Below, one piece after another: positions 1 through 5,775 of a stretch of DNA of 7,915 bases. Numbering within the stretch: the first letter of the stretch is position 1; every line of letters starts with the position of its first letter. A model generated the notes under the pieces. It was not told the DNA's origin and did not search any database. It saw only the letters and a list, made by a program, of their open reading frames with translations. Where the stretch lies: the NCBI GenBank assembly GCA_014377495.1, contig JACMPN010000282.1, positions 1 to 7,915 of the forward strand, in the 5' to 3' direction. The position numbers and the translations under genes are program-made. Source of the DNA: Candidatus Sericytochromatia bacterium. GTDB lineage: Bacteria; Cyanobacteriota; Sericytochromatia; JACMPN01.

Positions 1-1081
1 CGTGCTGCAACAACAACTGGACGGCATCGCCGGGGTACCGCTTAGCCAGAAAGGCACTGGTCCGGCTGAAAATCTGGTTGCTGGTCGCCTGGGTCGGCAT
101 GGCGAAGAACATCCCCCGCAGATGGTGACGATGCAGGACGGCGTCGGCGAGTGCCTGTGCCGCCTCGGTTTTCCCTTCCCCCATGGGCGCTTCGACGATG
201 ACCAGTCCGGGACCAGGAAGGACATCTGCCACATGCAAAGCAGCCTCCTGCAGAGCGTTTGGAGCGAACCCGAAGACATGCTGGAAATCAAGGGGAAGGG
301 CTTCATGGGGAAGCTGATTCCAGCCCAATCCGCTCAGCGCCGTCACGGCTTGGCGCGCAGCATGGTCGCGATAGACCGCCAGATCGACCGGTTCCGGCCG
401 ATCGGCATGAGCTACCGCATAGCGGAAGAATTCCGTGTTGGAACCGATCCAGTCGGCGACCGCCACCAATCCAGCCAAGATGACCGCTGTCGTCGAATCG
501 CACTGTGTCGGCTTCTCATCTGCCGAGACGCCAAAGACAGTGGCCATGGCCTGCGTGATCGCTCCCCGTATGGTGTCCCAACTCGGTCCACCGTCGTGCA
601 GCTCGCTAATCGACTTCACTTCGCTCGCCGACGGAAACAGCCCGTGGTGGCCGCCGACAGCAGCCGCAACGGTAATCGCCGTCTCCCGATCGAATCCCCA
701 GTCACGACAGAGGATATCTCTGACCGACTTGCCGGAGATCCGGCCATGCGGTGGTCGTTCGGTCATGTCGTAGGCAACGAGACCCGCCCGCTGCAACAGA
801 CTTGGCACCCACACGTTCTCGACTAATCCCTGGAACGCAGGCGACGCCTTGCCCAGATCGTGGATGCTGGCTAACCAGGCAATCTGGCTGGACAGCGCCT
901 GAGGTGTTACACCAAGTCCGCATTGCAAAAGGTGACGCGTGCTCGATGGCAACACACGGGCCAGCAAAGCCTCTGCAACTACGCCGACGTCAATCATGTG
1001 GCAGACGAGAGGATGAAACGAAGGATCATCCGGTTGTCCCCACTTACCCCATAGACATTGCAGCGACAGTTCGTCGGTCAT
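1..1081 (-). CDS. cas3: CRISPR-associated nuclease-helicase Cas3, N-terminal part (runs off left edge)
   Basis: Reading leftward from the ATG at 1081 there is one uninterrupted frame of 360 codons to the edge of the window. Cas3 is the effector recruited by Cascade in type I CRISPR interference; it nicks and degrades target DNA while translocating. An HD nuclease domain fills about residues 20-230: H28 (in HPLVCHM), H74-D75 (in IHDLGKASPAFQ), H112, H145-H146 (GGHHG) and D210 (VADWIGS), which is the full metal-binding set by motif and spacing. A helicase follows: a Q-motif-like PNALQ at 274-278, Walker A APMGEGKT at 298-305 (K304) and motif Ia FAMPTQATSNQ at 326-336. HD placed before the helicase and the wording of these motifs best fit subtype I-E, by family knowledge. 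GGAGG at 1095-1091 precedes the start by 9 nt. The DEAH box and C-terminus lie outside the window. The start is 40 nt after the WYL regulator gene, so co-transcription is likely. The subtype is less sure than the family. Confidence 0.95.
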   Translation of the reverse strand, partial: MTDELSLQCLWGKWGQPDDPSFHPLVCHMIDVGVVAEALLARVLPSSTRHLLQCGLGVTPQALSSQIAWLASIHDLGKASPAFQGLVENVWVPSLLQRAGLVAYDMTERPPHGRISGKSVRDILCRDWGFDRETAITVAAAVGGHHGLFPSASEVKSISELHDGGPSWDTIRGAITQAMATVFGVSADEKPTQCDSTTAVILAGLVAVADWIGSNTEFFRYAVAHADRPEPVDLAVYRDHAARQAVTALSGLGWNQLPHEALPLDFQHVFGFAPNALQEAALHVADVLPGPGLVIVEAPMGEGKTEAAQALADAVLHRHHLRGMFFAMPTQATSNQIFSRTSAFLAKRYPGDAVQLLLQH

Positions 1082-1090
1082 TTGAAAACA

Positions 1091-1095
1091 CCTCC
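1091..1095 (-). promoter_or_regulatory. Shine-Dalgarno site of cas3
   Basis: GGAGG on the minus strand, with 9 nt between it and the ATG at 1081. It fixes the cas3 start in the 40-nt gap after the WYL regulator gene. That gap shows no terminator or separate promoter, which supports a bicistronic message. Confidence 0.75.
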
Positions 1096-1121
1096 GGAGA
1101 AATGGGCAAACAGCGTCCTCA

Positions 1122-2084
1122 TCACCGGTACCTGGCCATGGCCTCGTGCAGGTGGTCCTGCACTGCCGACCGCAGACTGTCGGGGGCCAGCACCTCGGCA
1201 TCGGGGCCATAGCCCAGCACCCAGCGGACGAGCTCACCCTGGCCGGACCCGGGGAGGGTCAACGTCACAGACCCGTCGGGCGCCACGGTGAGCGTTTGCT
1301 GCGGGTGCCAGAGCCGCTCCCTGACATAGCGGGAAGAGGGCGGCAAAAAGCGGATCACCGCCTCAAACGTCTCGCTTGTCTGTTCCAGACTGAAGGTGCG
1401 GTGGAGAAAGACGCTGATGTCGAAATCGGGCTGCCAGTCATAACGCTCGGCCTGCACCTGCCAGGTCTGGATGCGGGCCAGATGAAAGTAGCGCCAATCC
1501 TGCCGCAACCGGCAAAAGGCGATCAAATACCAGGTGTCCCCATGGAGATAGAGGCCATAGGGCTCCACGGGGCGTTCCGTGATCGCGTCGGTGCTCGCCG
1601 CACGGTAGGTCAGGTGGACGATGGCCCGATCCAGGATGGCGGCGTTCAGGTCGCGAAACAATCCGGCCGGCGCGGGTGGACCCTGGTTGCCGCCGATCCA
1701 GATCCCGACCAGTTCCTGGCGGATGCCGGGCTCGGAGGGCTCCACAGCCCGGTCCGTGATCTTGGACAGCGCCGCTCGGTACGGTGCGGCCACCGCCGAC
1801 CCACCGGTGCGGGCGATGATTTCGGCACCGACCAACAATGCCATCAGGTCGTCATCGTCGAGATCCAGCGCCGGAAGGCGAAAATCAGGGTTCGTATAAC
1901 GATAACGATTGGCACTGCGGTCATAGATCAGGGGCGCGCGCATCCGATCCCGCATAAAGCGCAGATCGTCCTCGATCGAGCGTCGGCTGACCTCACAAAC
2001 CTCGATGAGACGATCGGTCGTCGTCCCGCCCGGGGCACGGATGAGACGATCGATATACATGAGGCGTTCGAGACGGTTCGACAT
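1122..2084 (-). CDS. WYL-domain transcriptional regulator preceding cas3
   Basis: A 320-residue protein with the full HTH-WYL-WCX layout. Residues 1-60 form a winged helix-turn-helix (RLERLMYIDRLI, then TTTDRLIEVCEVSRRSIEDD). The WYL domain spans about 150-215 with W185-Y186-L187 in GDTWYLIAF and the conserved basic stretch RYFHLARI at 198-205. The C-terminal WCX extension covers about 236-318. In this family the WYL domain senses a ligand, often a nucleic acid or nucleotide, and the HTH binds imperfect palindromes. Members commonly sit next to phage-defence operons (for example BrxR and CapW). Here it is immediately upstream of cas3 on the same strand, so it probably controls its own promoter and the cas operon; this is inference. 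The ATG at 2084 lacks a strong Shine-Dalgarno sequence, and a later Met at codon 9 would cut into the HTH. Whether it represses or activates cannot be read from sequence. Confidence 0.93.
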   Translation of the reverse strand: MSNRLERLMYIDRLIRAPGGTTTDRLIEVCEVSRRSIEDDLRFMRDRMRAPLIYDRSANRYRYTNPDFRLPALDLDDDDLMALLVGAEIIARTGGSAVAAPYRAALSKITDRAVEPSEPGIRQELVGIWIGGNQGPPAPAGLFRDLNAAILDRAIVHLTYRAASTDAITERPVEPYGLYLHGDTWYLIAFCRLRQDWRYFHLARIQTWQVQAERYDWQPDFDISVFLHRTFSLEQTSETFEAVIRFLPPSSRYVRERLWHPQQTLTVAPDGSVTLTLPGSGQGELVRWVLGYGPDAEVLAPDSLRSAVQDHLHEAMARYR

Positions 2085-2144
2085 GGGTGGGACGACTCTT
2101 TTAGAAGGGCTGGGCAGGTTCAGGCATGCTACACGAAAGAGACT

Positions 2145-2181
2145 AACGATAGATCAGGGATGATTACCCTTTGCCATCGCT
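2145..2181. promoter_or_regulatory. Imperfect 37-bp palindrome, candidate WYL regulator operator
   Basis: Left arm AACGATAGATCAGGG (2145-2159) and right arm CCCTTTGCCATCGCT (2167-2181) are inverted copies matching at 10 of 15 positions around a 7-nt spacer. The site lies 61-97 bp upstream of the regulator's ATG, where a promoter and operator would be expected. WYL-HTH dimers are known to bind imperfect inverted repeats. Use as an operator is inference; no clear -35/-10 pair was found beside it. Confidence 0.45.
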
Positions 2182-2185
2182 TCGT

Positions 2186-2237
2186 GCTGCCGTTGGCGGC
2201 ATAGCCCCGAAATGAGGCATTGCCACCCCACGGCAGC
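2186..2237 (-). terminator. Long hairpin between envelope gene and WYL regulator, probable terminator
   Basis: On the minus strand the 7-bp stem GCTGCCG/CGGCAGC (2231-2237 with 2186-2192) encloses a second 7-bp stem (2221-2227 with 2195-2201) and an apical 5-bp stem closed by a 5-nt loop. Two pairs are G-U in the minus-strand RNA but mismatched in plus-strand RNA, which points to a minus-strand transcript. It starts 7 nt after the stop at 2245. There is no following U-tract, so it may instead be a processing or attenuation structure. Confidence 0.5.
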
Positions 2238-2244
2238 GTTTCCT

Positions 2245-2622
2245 TTACGGCTTTTCAGGCGGCAGGGCCGCTTGCAGCGCCAACATCCCCGTCAGTGCGG
2301 CCAGACCGAAACTGAACACACCCATGCTCTGGTAATAGGATTCCGCCACCGAGGTGCCGGAAACGCTTTTCAGCCCTGTCATCTGTGCGCCGGCAAAGGC
2401 AAAGATCACCGTGCCGGTGAGCCCAAGCAGACCCTGTATCAGCCGACCGACAGGAAATGGACCACCGGCCGGCTCGCCTATCGTGGCCTGAGTTGTGGGA
2501 TGCACGAGCCATTCCGTTTGGCCCGTGGCGGCCACATGCAGTGGACCCAGTGCCAAGGCAGGGACGGCCGACGTCAATGAAAACGTCAGGGCAGTGAGCA
2601 GGGCGAGTAGGAGTCGAGACAT
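2245..2622 (-). CDS. Small Sec-exported protein with two membrane segments (unknown function)
   Basis: A 125-residue protein from the ATG at 2622. I prefer this start to any upstream in-frame one because an AAAGGAA Shine-Dalgarno lies just before it and the product then opens with a classic signal peptide (MSRLLLALLTALTFSLTSAVPALA, cleavage expected after ALA at 22-24). A polar stretch of about 35 residues follows. Two hydrophobic segments, about 58-80 (GRLIQGLLGLTGTVIFAFAG) and 98-120 (SMGVFSFGLAALTGMLALQAAL), are joined by a short polar loop, and the tail is PPEKP. Signal peptide plus two close membrane helices resembles VirB2/TrbC-type pilin subunits in topology, but I cannot claim homology and see no conjugation genes here. 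It starts 40 nt after the lipoprotein-like gene at 3130-2663 and is probably co-transcribed with it. A hairpin follows its stop. Confidence 0.75.
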   Translation of the reverse strand: MSRLLLALLTALTFSLTSAVPALALGPLHVAATGQTEWLVHPTTQATIGEPAGGPFPVGRLIQGLLGLTGTVIFAFAGAQMTGLKSVSGTSVAESYYQSMGVFSFGLAALTGMLALQAALPPEKP

Positions 2623-2662
2623 GGGAGTTCCTTTCCATAATGACGAAGGGCGGATGCCAGAC

Positions 2663-3130
2663 TCAGCGAGTGAGTGCAGACGGCATGGGCTCAGGTGAGG
2701 CTGTGACCACATCTAGGGAAACGGTCATCGTTCGCGAACTCGGCACCAGGAGACCGACCAGCAATCCGATGACACTGGCCACCTGTGGGGCGGAGGACGA
2801 GGTGAGCACGCCAGCCAACACTCCGGCGATCAGGCTCGTCAGTACGCTCATGGCGATGTCGACGGGCCCCATGAGTGATGTCACCTTGGCACCGGCAATG
2901 CGCTCGCCCGGCCCCAACTCACGGCTATACACGGTGGCGTTGATCCCGTTCAGTGGTATGGCACCGGCTACCATAAACCAGCCCCTCTCCTCGTGTTCGA
3001 TCGTGCGCACGAGGCGTGAGCGGGAAACACCTGCGGGTTGCAGGGACTGTTCCCGCAGGTCCAGGGTCATGGCATAGCAGCCGTTCAACTGGGCGGCCAC
3101 GAGACCGAGGACCATGAGACGTTTGGGCAC
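2663..3130 (-). CDS. Putative lipoprotein / membrane protein (unknown function)
   Basis: A 155-residue protein from a GTG at 3130. Longer in-frame readings exist upstream, but the GTG is preceded by AGGAAAGGA and gives a compact signal sequence, VPKRLMVLGLVAAQLNGC, with a lipobox-like LNGC (C18; Asn is unusual at that place). A soluble stretch (about 22-90) contains the polar helix-like RLVRTIEHEERGWFMVAG and an AIPLNGINA turn. Two hydrophobic segments follow, about 91-110 (DIAMSVLTSLIAGVLAGVL) and 116-130 (QVASVIGLLVGLLVP), then a polar tail. The order 'FMVAG - hydrophobic block - short beta tail' recalls small Bor-like lipoproteins, but the resemblance is weak and no family is claimed. The next gene, 40 nt downstream, encodes another exported protein. 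The leader region upstream (3151-3243) is strongly self-complementary. Confidence 0.7.
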   Translation of the reverse strand: MPKRLMVLGLVAAQLNGCYAMTLDLREQSLQPAGVSRSRLVRTIEHEERGWFMVAGAIPLNGINATVYSRELGPGERIAGAKVTSLMGPVDIAMSVLTSLIAGVLAGVLTSSSAPQVASVIGLLVGLLVPSSRTMTVSLDVVTASPEPMPSALTR

Positions 3131-3150
3131 AAAGCGGTCCTTTCCTACGA

Positions 3151-3243
3151 TGCAAAGAACGCCGACGGCAAGGCCCCGTGGTATCGGCACGGAGCCAATT
3201 CCAACCTTGCATCCAAGGGTAGGCAACCGCCGGCGTTTTTGCA
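3151..3243 (-). repeat. Inverted repeat enclosing two small hairpins, leader of the lipoprotein-like gene
   Basis: The outer arms TGCAAAGAACGCCGACGG (3151-3168) and CCGCCGGCGTTTTTGCA (3227-3243) pair with one mismatch and one single-base bulge. Inside are CCGTG/CACGG (3176-3180 with 3188-3192) and CCTTG/CAAGG (3205-3209 with 3214-3218, 4-nt loop). The result is a three-stem, cloverleaf-like fold of 93 nt. On the minus strand it ends 20 nt before the GTG start at 3130, directly before the AGGAAAGGA ribosome-binding region. It could be a regulatory leader or a small mobile-repeat remnant. I do not recognise a known riboswitch. Confidence 0.5.
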
Positions 3244-3380
3244 GCATAAGCGGTGGTCCCGCAGCCTGCCTGTGGGGTGAAATCCCGTAGCGACGATCGC
3301 CCCTCAAGTGGGACTGCACACAGCGACGCCCCGCATGAACGCCATCCCATGTGGACGGCCACCCATTCCGAAGGCAACCC

Positions 3381-3433
3381 GACACAAAGGCGCCCCAGAC
3401 CAGGCTAAACCCTGGAGGGGGCCCCTTTGTGTC
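3381..3433. terminator. Strong 53-nt hairpin downstream of the tandem lipoprotein genes
   Basis: A perfect 10-bp outer stem GACACAAAGG/CCTTTGTGTC (3381-3390 with 3424-3433) is followed by one C-C mismatch and a 5-bp stem GCCCC/GGGGC (3392-3396 with 3418-3422). After a small internal loop comes a 5-bp stem CCAGG/CCTGG (3400-3404 with 3411-3415) closed by CTAAAC. It begins 21 nt past the stop at 3455, so it probably terminates or protects the minus-strand transcript. No T-tract follows on either strand. It could also be a dispersed palindromic repeat. Confidence 0.55.
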
Positions 3434-3454
3434 GCTCAGATACCGACCTGCGGC

Positions 3455-3808
3455 TTAGCGGCAGCCGATGGCCGTAGCCTGGATCTCCAGCGCCGCACCC
3501 AGTAAAGCCCGGGTGCTGGCGGGTTGGGCCCTGAGGGTGGCCCAGCCGTCGGCAAGGACGGCGCCGGTCGGTCCCTTGGTTCTGGCACAGGCGACGAAGG
3601 CGTCCAATTGGGCATCGGACAGGGTGATCGCACCGGAGATGGCAGCGCCGCCGCCGGCCGTGGGGGCGGCGGTCGCACCGGGGGCAGGGATGGCCGTCGA
3701 ACCGGCGCCGGAACTCGCCGCCAACTGAGCCTTGGCCATGGCAAGAACGTCAGGGGTGCAGCCGGTGGCCAGCGCAATCAGGACTATGGCGATGAGGGAC
3801 TTTTTCGC
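3455..3808 (-). pseudogene. Small lipoprotein paralogue A with missing start codon (possible pseudogene)
   Basis: The frame from 3808 to the TAA at 3455 matches its neighbour (4293-3952) throughout: a signal sequence KKSLIAIVLIALATGC with lipobox ATGC, an Ala/Pro/Gly-rich linker, and a C-terminal domain LSDAQLDAFVACARTKG ... ADGW ... IQATAIGCR. Two cysteines in the mature domain are shared with the sister and might form a disulfide. The codon at the sister's start position is GCG, one transition away from GTG. A GGAG (3821-3818) is kept 9 nt upstream, exactly the sister's spacing. No ATG, GTG or TTG occurs in this frame back to the stop at 3880. The first standard start is ATG at 3739, giving 94 residues and removing the signal peptide. 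Either the gene is dead by start loss, it uses a rare start, or there is a sequence error. The frame itself is otherwise intact, which argues for recent loss. Confidence 0.6.
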
Positions 3809-3951
3809 AGATCGGGACTCCGACTTGAGGGACGCCGCCTCACGGCCAAGACTGTTTAAGGGGGCGGTTTGGTCGGATTATTCCTCTTAGTAGCATGCGC
3901 TTGTTTGTAGCGATGTTGCGGCAATCACGGCCTGTTATCGATCCAACCGCC

Positions 3952-4293
3952 TTAGCGGCAGCCGATGATCTTGGCCTGATAGACGATCGCCTCGACGAGG
4001 TAGCCGCGGCTATTTTCGGGCAACGCCTTGAATGAAACCCAGCCGCGGGCGACGGCTTTGCCTGTTTCCCCTTTGGTGTTGGCGCAGGCCATCAACCCAT
4101 CCAACTCGGCATTGGACATCGAGGCATTGTCGGCGGCAGCGGCTCCGGGCGCCGGATTGGCGCCAGGACTGGCAGTGGCTCCGGGCTTGGCGTTGGCACC
4201 TCCAGCGGCCGCCAACCGGGCCAGGCTCAGCAGATCGCCGGTGCAGCCCGCAGTGAATGCGATCAGGACGAGGGACATGAGGGATTTTTTCAA
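3952..4293 (-). CDS. Small lipoprotein paralogue B (unknown function)
   Basis: A 113-residue predicted lipoprotein beginning at a TTG (4293) with AGGAG (4307-4303) placed 9 nt upstream. The next in-frame Met, at codon 6, would drop the lysines of the signal sequence, so TTG is preferred. MKKSLMSLVLIAFTAGC ends in lipobox TAGC (C17), so the mature protein should be lipidated and exported. Residues about 18-58 are low-complexity Ala/Gly/Pro. Residues 58-113 form a compact domain, MSNAELDGLMACANTKGETGKAVARGW ... IIGCR, with two cysteines. The same domain and layout recur in the copy at 3808-3455, and the last 16 nt (TTAGCGGCAGCCGATG on the plus strand) are identical, showing a tandem duplication. 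I do not recognise the family. About 143 nt separate it from the start region of the sister. Confidence 0.8.
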   Translation of the reverse strand: MKKSLMSLVLIAFTAGCTGDLLSLARLAAAGGANAKPGATASPGANPAPGAAAADNASMSNAELDGLMACANTKGETGKAVARGWVSFKALPENSRGYLVEAIVYQAKIIGCR

Positions 4294-4506
4294 GGTTCAA
4301 AACTCCTAATGGGCGTGGTCAAAAATGTTCTGTCATTCTTGGCAAAGCCTGTCTGTAATCAGCCCGGGCAAGCCGATCCAGCGGCCAGCCCCACCATGCT
4401 GGCCGGCATCCTAACATGATCTTTTTTAGACATTGATTACGACATGGTAACGATTGGCCGGCCGCGAAAAGACGGTCGTCAGGTGATCCCGCGTCTGGGG
4501 ACCGGG
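4294..4506. other. Intergenic region upstream of the lipoprotein pair
   Basis: No gene is visible. It includes an 8-bp perfect hairpin, CGGCCAGC/GCTGGCCG (4382-4389 with 4398-4405, 8-nt loop), and an A/T-rich tract (about 4410-4440) that may hold the minus-strand promoter for the lipoprotein pair. No confident -35/-10 pair could be assigned. The hairpin could help end transcripts arriving from the 5775-4507 gene. Confidence 0.4.
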
Positions 4507-4516
4507 CTAGGTCCCC
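4497..4516 (-). terminator. Hairpin overlapping the stop codon of the 422-residue protein gene
   Basis: The 7-bp perfect stem GGGGACC/GGTCCCC (4510-4516 with 4497-4503) has a 6-nt loop that contains the TAG stop (4509-4507). No T-tract follows directly on the minus strand. It may be a transcript-end structure or a chance GC palindrome. Confidence 0.35.
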
Positions 4517-5775
4517 GGGATCCGGGTCACCTGCATAGGTCCCTCATCGCTGAGCAACCCACAGAGCGTGGGCGAGCGCATGATGTCGGCGACCTTCCTC
4601 ATCCGACCGTCGACTTTCATCATCGGGGAGACGAGGCGGGCCCCATGACTGTAATCGGCATATGTGTTTTCGTGGATCGTGCTCAGTGGCTGGATGGCCT
4701 TGCCTGAAGGCTGATGCCACCCGTAGATCGCCACCTTGTCCGGGTGGGCGCGCAACTGATTCGAGAGGACGACGTCCTTCTTGTGCCCGGCCGTCAACGC
4801 CCCGAGCGGCTGACCGGCCCGTTGTCCTTCGATCATCTGCTGGTGCTGCTGGACATAGGCGTTCGACATCATCCGGTCGCCGGCCGGTTGGGGCTGAGGC
4901 TTCAGCTGGACCTGCGCCCCGGCATACACGGCATCGACCATCTTGCGGGTCGGCAGCGTGCAACCCGTCAGGTCGGCAACCCGCTGGGCGGTCAACGGTG
5001 ACATCGGCATGCGCACGAAATCCTGATCGGACCCGATCGCCAGATAATCGGGCAATACGGAGAACGTGCCGGTGTGGCGGGTCCCGTCCGGCGCCGTCAC
5101 GTGCGTCGTCACCGTCTGGAAATGACGCATGAAGTCCGGCACGTTGCCTTGGGCGATCTGTTGAAAAATAGCCGCTTCACGCTCCGGGCGACTCATCCCC
5201 TGCGTGCTGGCGATGAACCCACTGCCAGTCAGGCTGTTTGCCTGGCGGGGCGGCAGGCCGCTCAGGCTGCTTGCCTGGCGGGGCGGCAGGCCGCTCAACC
5301 CGGCACCCGCCGGGCGGACGGTCTGCGCCATGCCGACACCGGCAGACCGTGACGCTGCCGTGAGGAACGACCACCGCGCCACAGGCTGGGCGGAGGGGGC
5401 GCCGATCACAGGGGCGGCAGGCTGAGTCGTGGACGACCACCGGACGAGCGGCGTTGGCGCCGGCACAGCCTGCCGGTTCGCCTGCCCGACCGCCGTCAAA
5501 GGGAGGTGCAGCCACGCCGGGCGGGTGGCCGGCGATGTACTCAACCCGGCCAGGGCGTTGCCGGGCAGGCCACTGGTGCGGGTGCTGTCGCTCAGGGCGA
5601 CCCGGCTGATCGCCCGTCCGGCGGGGCTGACCGTGATGGCCGACGGGGCCATTGTCGCCCGTTGGTCGGTCGCATCGATGCTCGGCTGCAGCAGCGGCCG
5701 CAGGGCGGGGCGCACCGTGCTGTCGGGCTGGATCGGGGGCGTCATCGCAGGACCGAGCCGGTCAAAGTTGCCCAT
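4507..5775 (-). CDS. Hypothetical protein with long low-complexity N-terminus and conserved-looking C-terminal domain
   Basis: A 422-residue protein from the ATG at 5775, with GGGAGGG just upstream; a TTG four codons earlier is possible but less likely. Residues 1 to about 190 are Ala/Pro/Ser/Arg-rich, probably disordered, with no signal peptide. They include two 11-residue repeats (LSGLPPRQASS, LSGLPPRQANS) from a 33-nt tandem repeat. Residues about 200-420 look folded: MSRPEREAAIFQQIAQGNVPDFMRHF, then LPDYLAIGSDQDFVRMPM, TGCTLPTRKMVDAVYAGA, AGHKKDVVLSNQL, VAIYGWH, STIHENTYADYSHGARLV and LLSDEGPMQV. The His/Asp/Tyr-rich motifs (GHKKD, YGWH, YADYSHG) read like a conserved, perhaps enzymatic, domain that I recall only from unnamed bacterial proteins. 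I assign no function. The gene is divergent from thyX across a 176-nt gap and codirectional with the lipoprotein genes. Export or secretion cannot be decided. Confidence 0.85.
   Translation of the reverse strand: MGNFDRLGPAMTPPIQPDSTVRPALRPLLQPSIDATDQRATMAPSAITVSPAGRAISRVALSDSTRTSGLPGNALAGLSTSPATRPAWLHLPLTAVGQANRQAVPAPTPLVRWSSTTQPAAPVIGAPSAQPVARWSFLTAASRSAGVGMAQTVRPAGAGLSGLPPRQASSLSGLPPRQANSLTGSGFIASTQGMSRPEREAAIFQQIAQGNVPDFMRHFQTVTTHVTAPDGTRHTGTFSVLPDYLAIGSDQDFVRMPMSPLTAQRVADLTGCTLPTRKMVDAVYAGAQVQLKPQPQPAGDRMMSNAYVQQHQQMIEGQRAGQPLGALTAGHKKDVVLSNQLRAHPDKVAIYGWHQPSGKAIQPLSTIHENTYADYSHGARLVSPMMKVDGRMRKVADIMRSPTLCGLLSDEGPMQVTRIPGT
5230..5295 (-). repeat. 33-nt tandem duplication within the 422-residue protein gene
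   Basis: Two adjacent 33-bp units (5230-5262 and 5263-5295) differ at only a couple of bases and encode the 11-residue repeat LSGLPPRQA(S/N)S twice. The length keeps the reading frame and the repeat sits in the low-complexity linker just before the folded domain. It is a coding expansion, not a CRISPR-type repeat. Confidence 0.85.

Larger units (their letters stand above)
3131..3454. other. Gene-free 320-nt spacer with two fold-back elements
   Basis: No convincing gene was found on either strand between the lipoprotein-like gene start (3130) and the end of the next small lipoprotein gene (3455). It holds an inverted-repeat leader structure (3151-3243) and a near-palindromic hairpin (3381-3433). 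Between them (3244-3380) I see no clear promoter. A minus-strand TTGAGG near 3307 has only a poor -10 partner (GATTTC) 17 nt downstream. Confidence 0.6.

Noticed and set aside
2..826. Open plus-strand frame of 274 codons
   Set aside because: It is antisense to cas3, whose minus-strand frame carries every HD and Walker A motif; the plus-strand product has no recognisable domain.
1146..2204. Open plus-strand frame of 352 codons
   Set aside because: It is antisense to the WYL regulator, which is clearly real; long antisense frames are common in GC-rich DNA.
3863..3951. Inverted arms GGCGGTTTGG and CCAACCGCC around the gap between the two lipoprotein genes, considered as a small insertion element
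   Set aside because: The arms are short with one bulge, there is no target duplication and nothing recognisable lies inside; chance or a weak long-range stem is enough.
5230..5295. 33-nt direct repeat considered as a CRISPR repeat pair
   Set aside because: The two units are adjacent with no spacer, are in frame and encode an 11-residue protein repeat.
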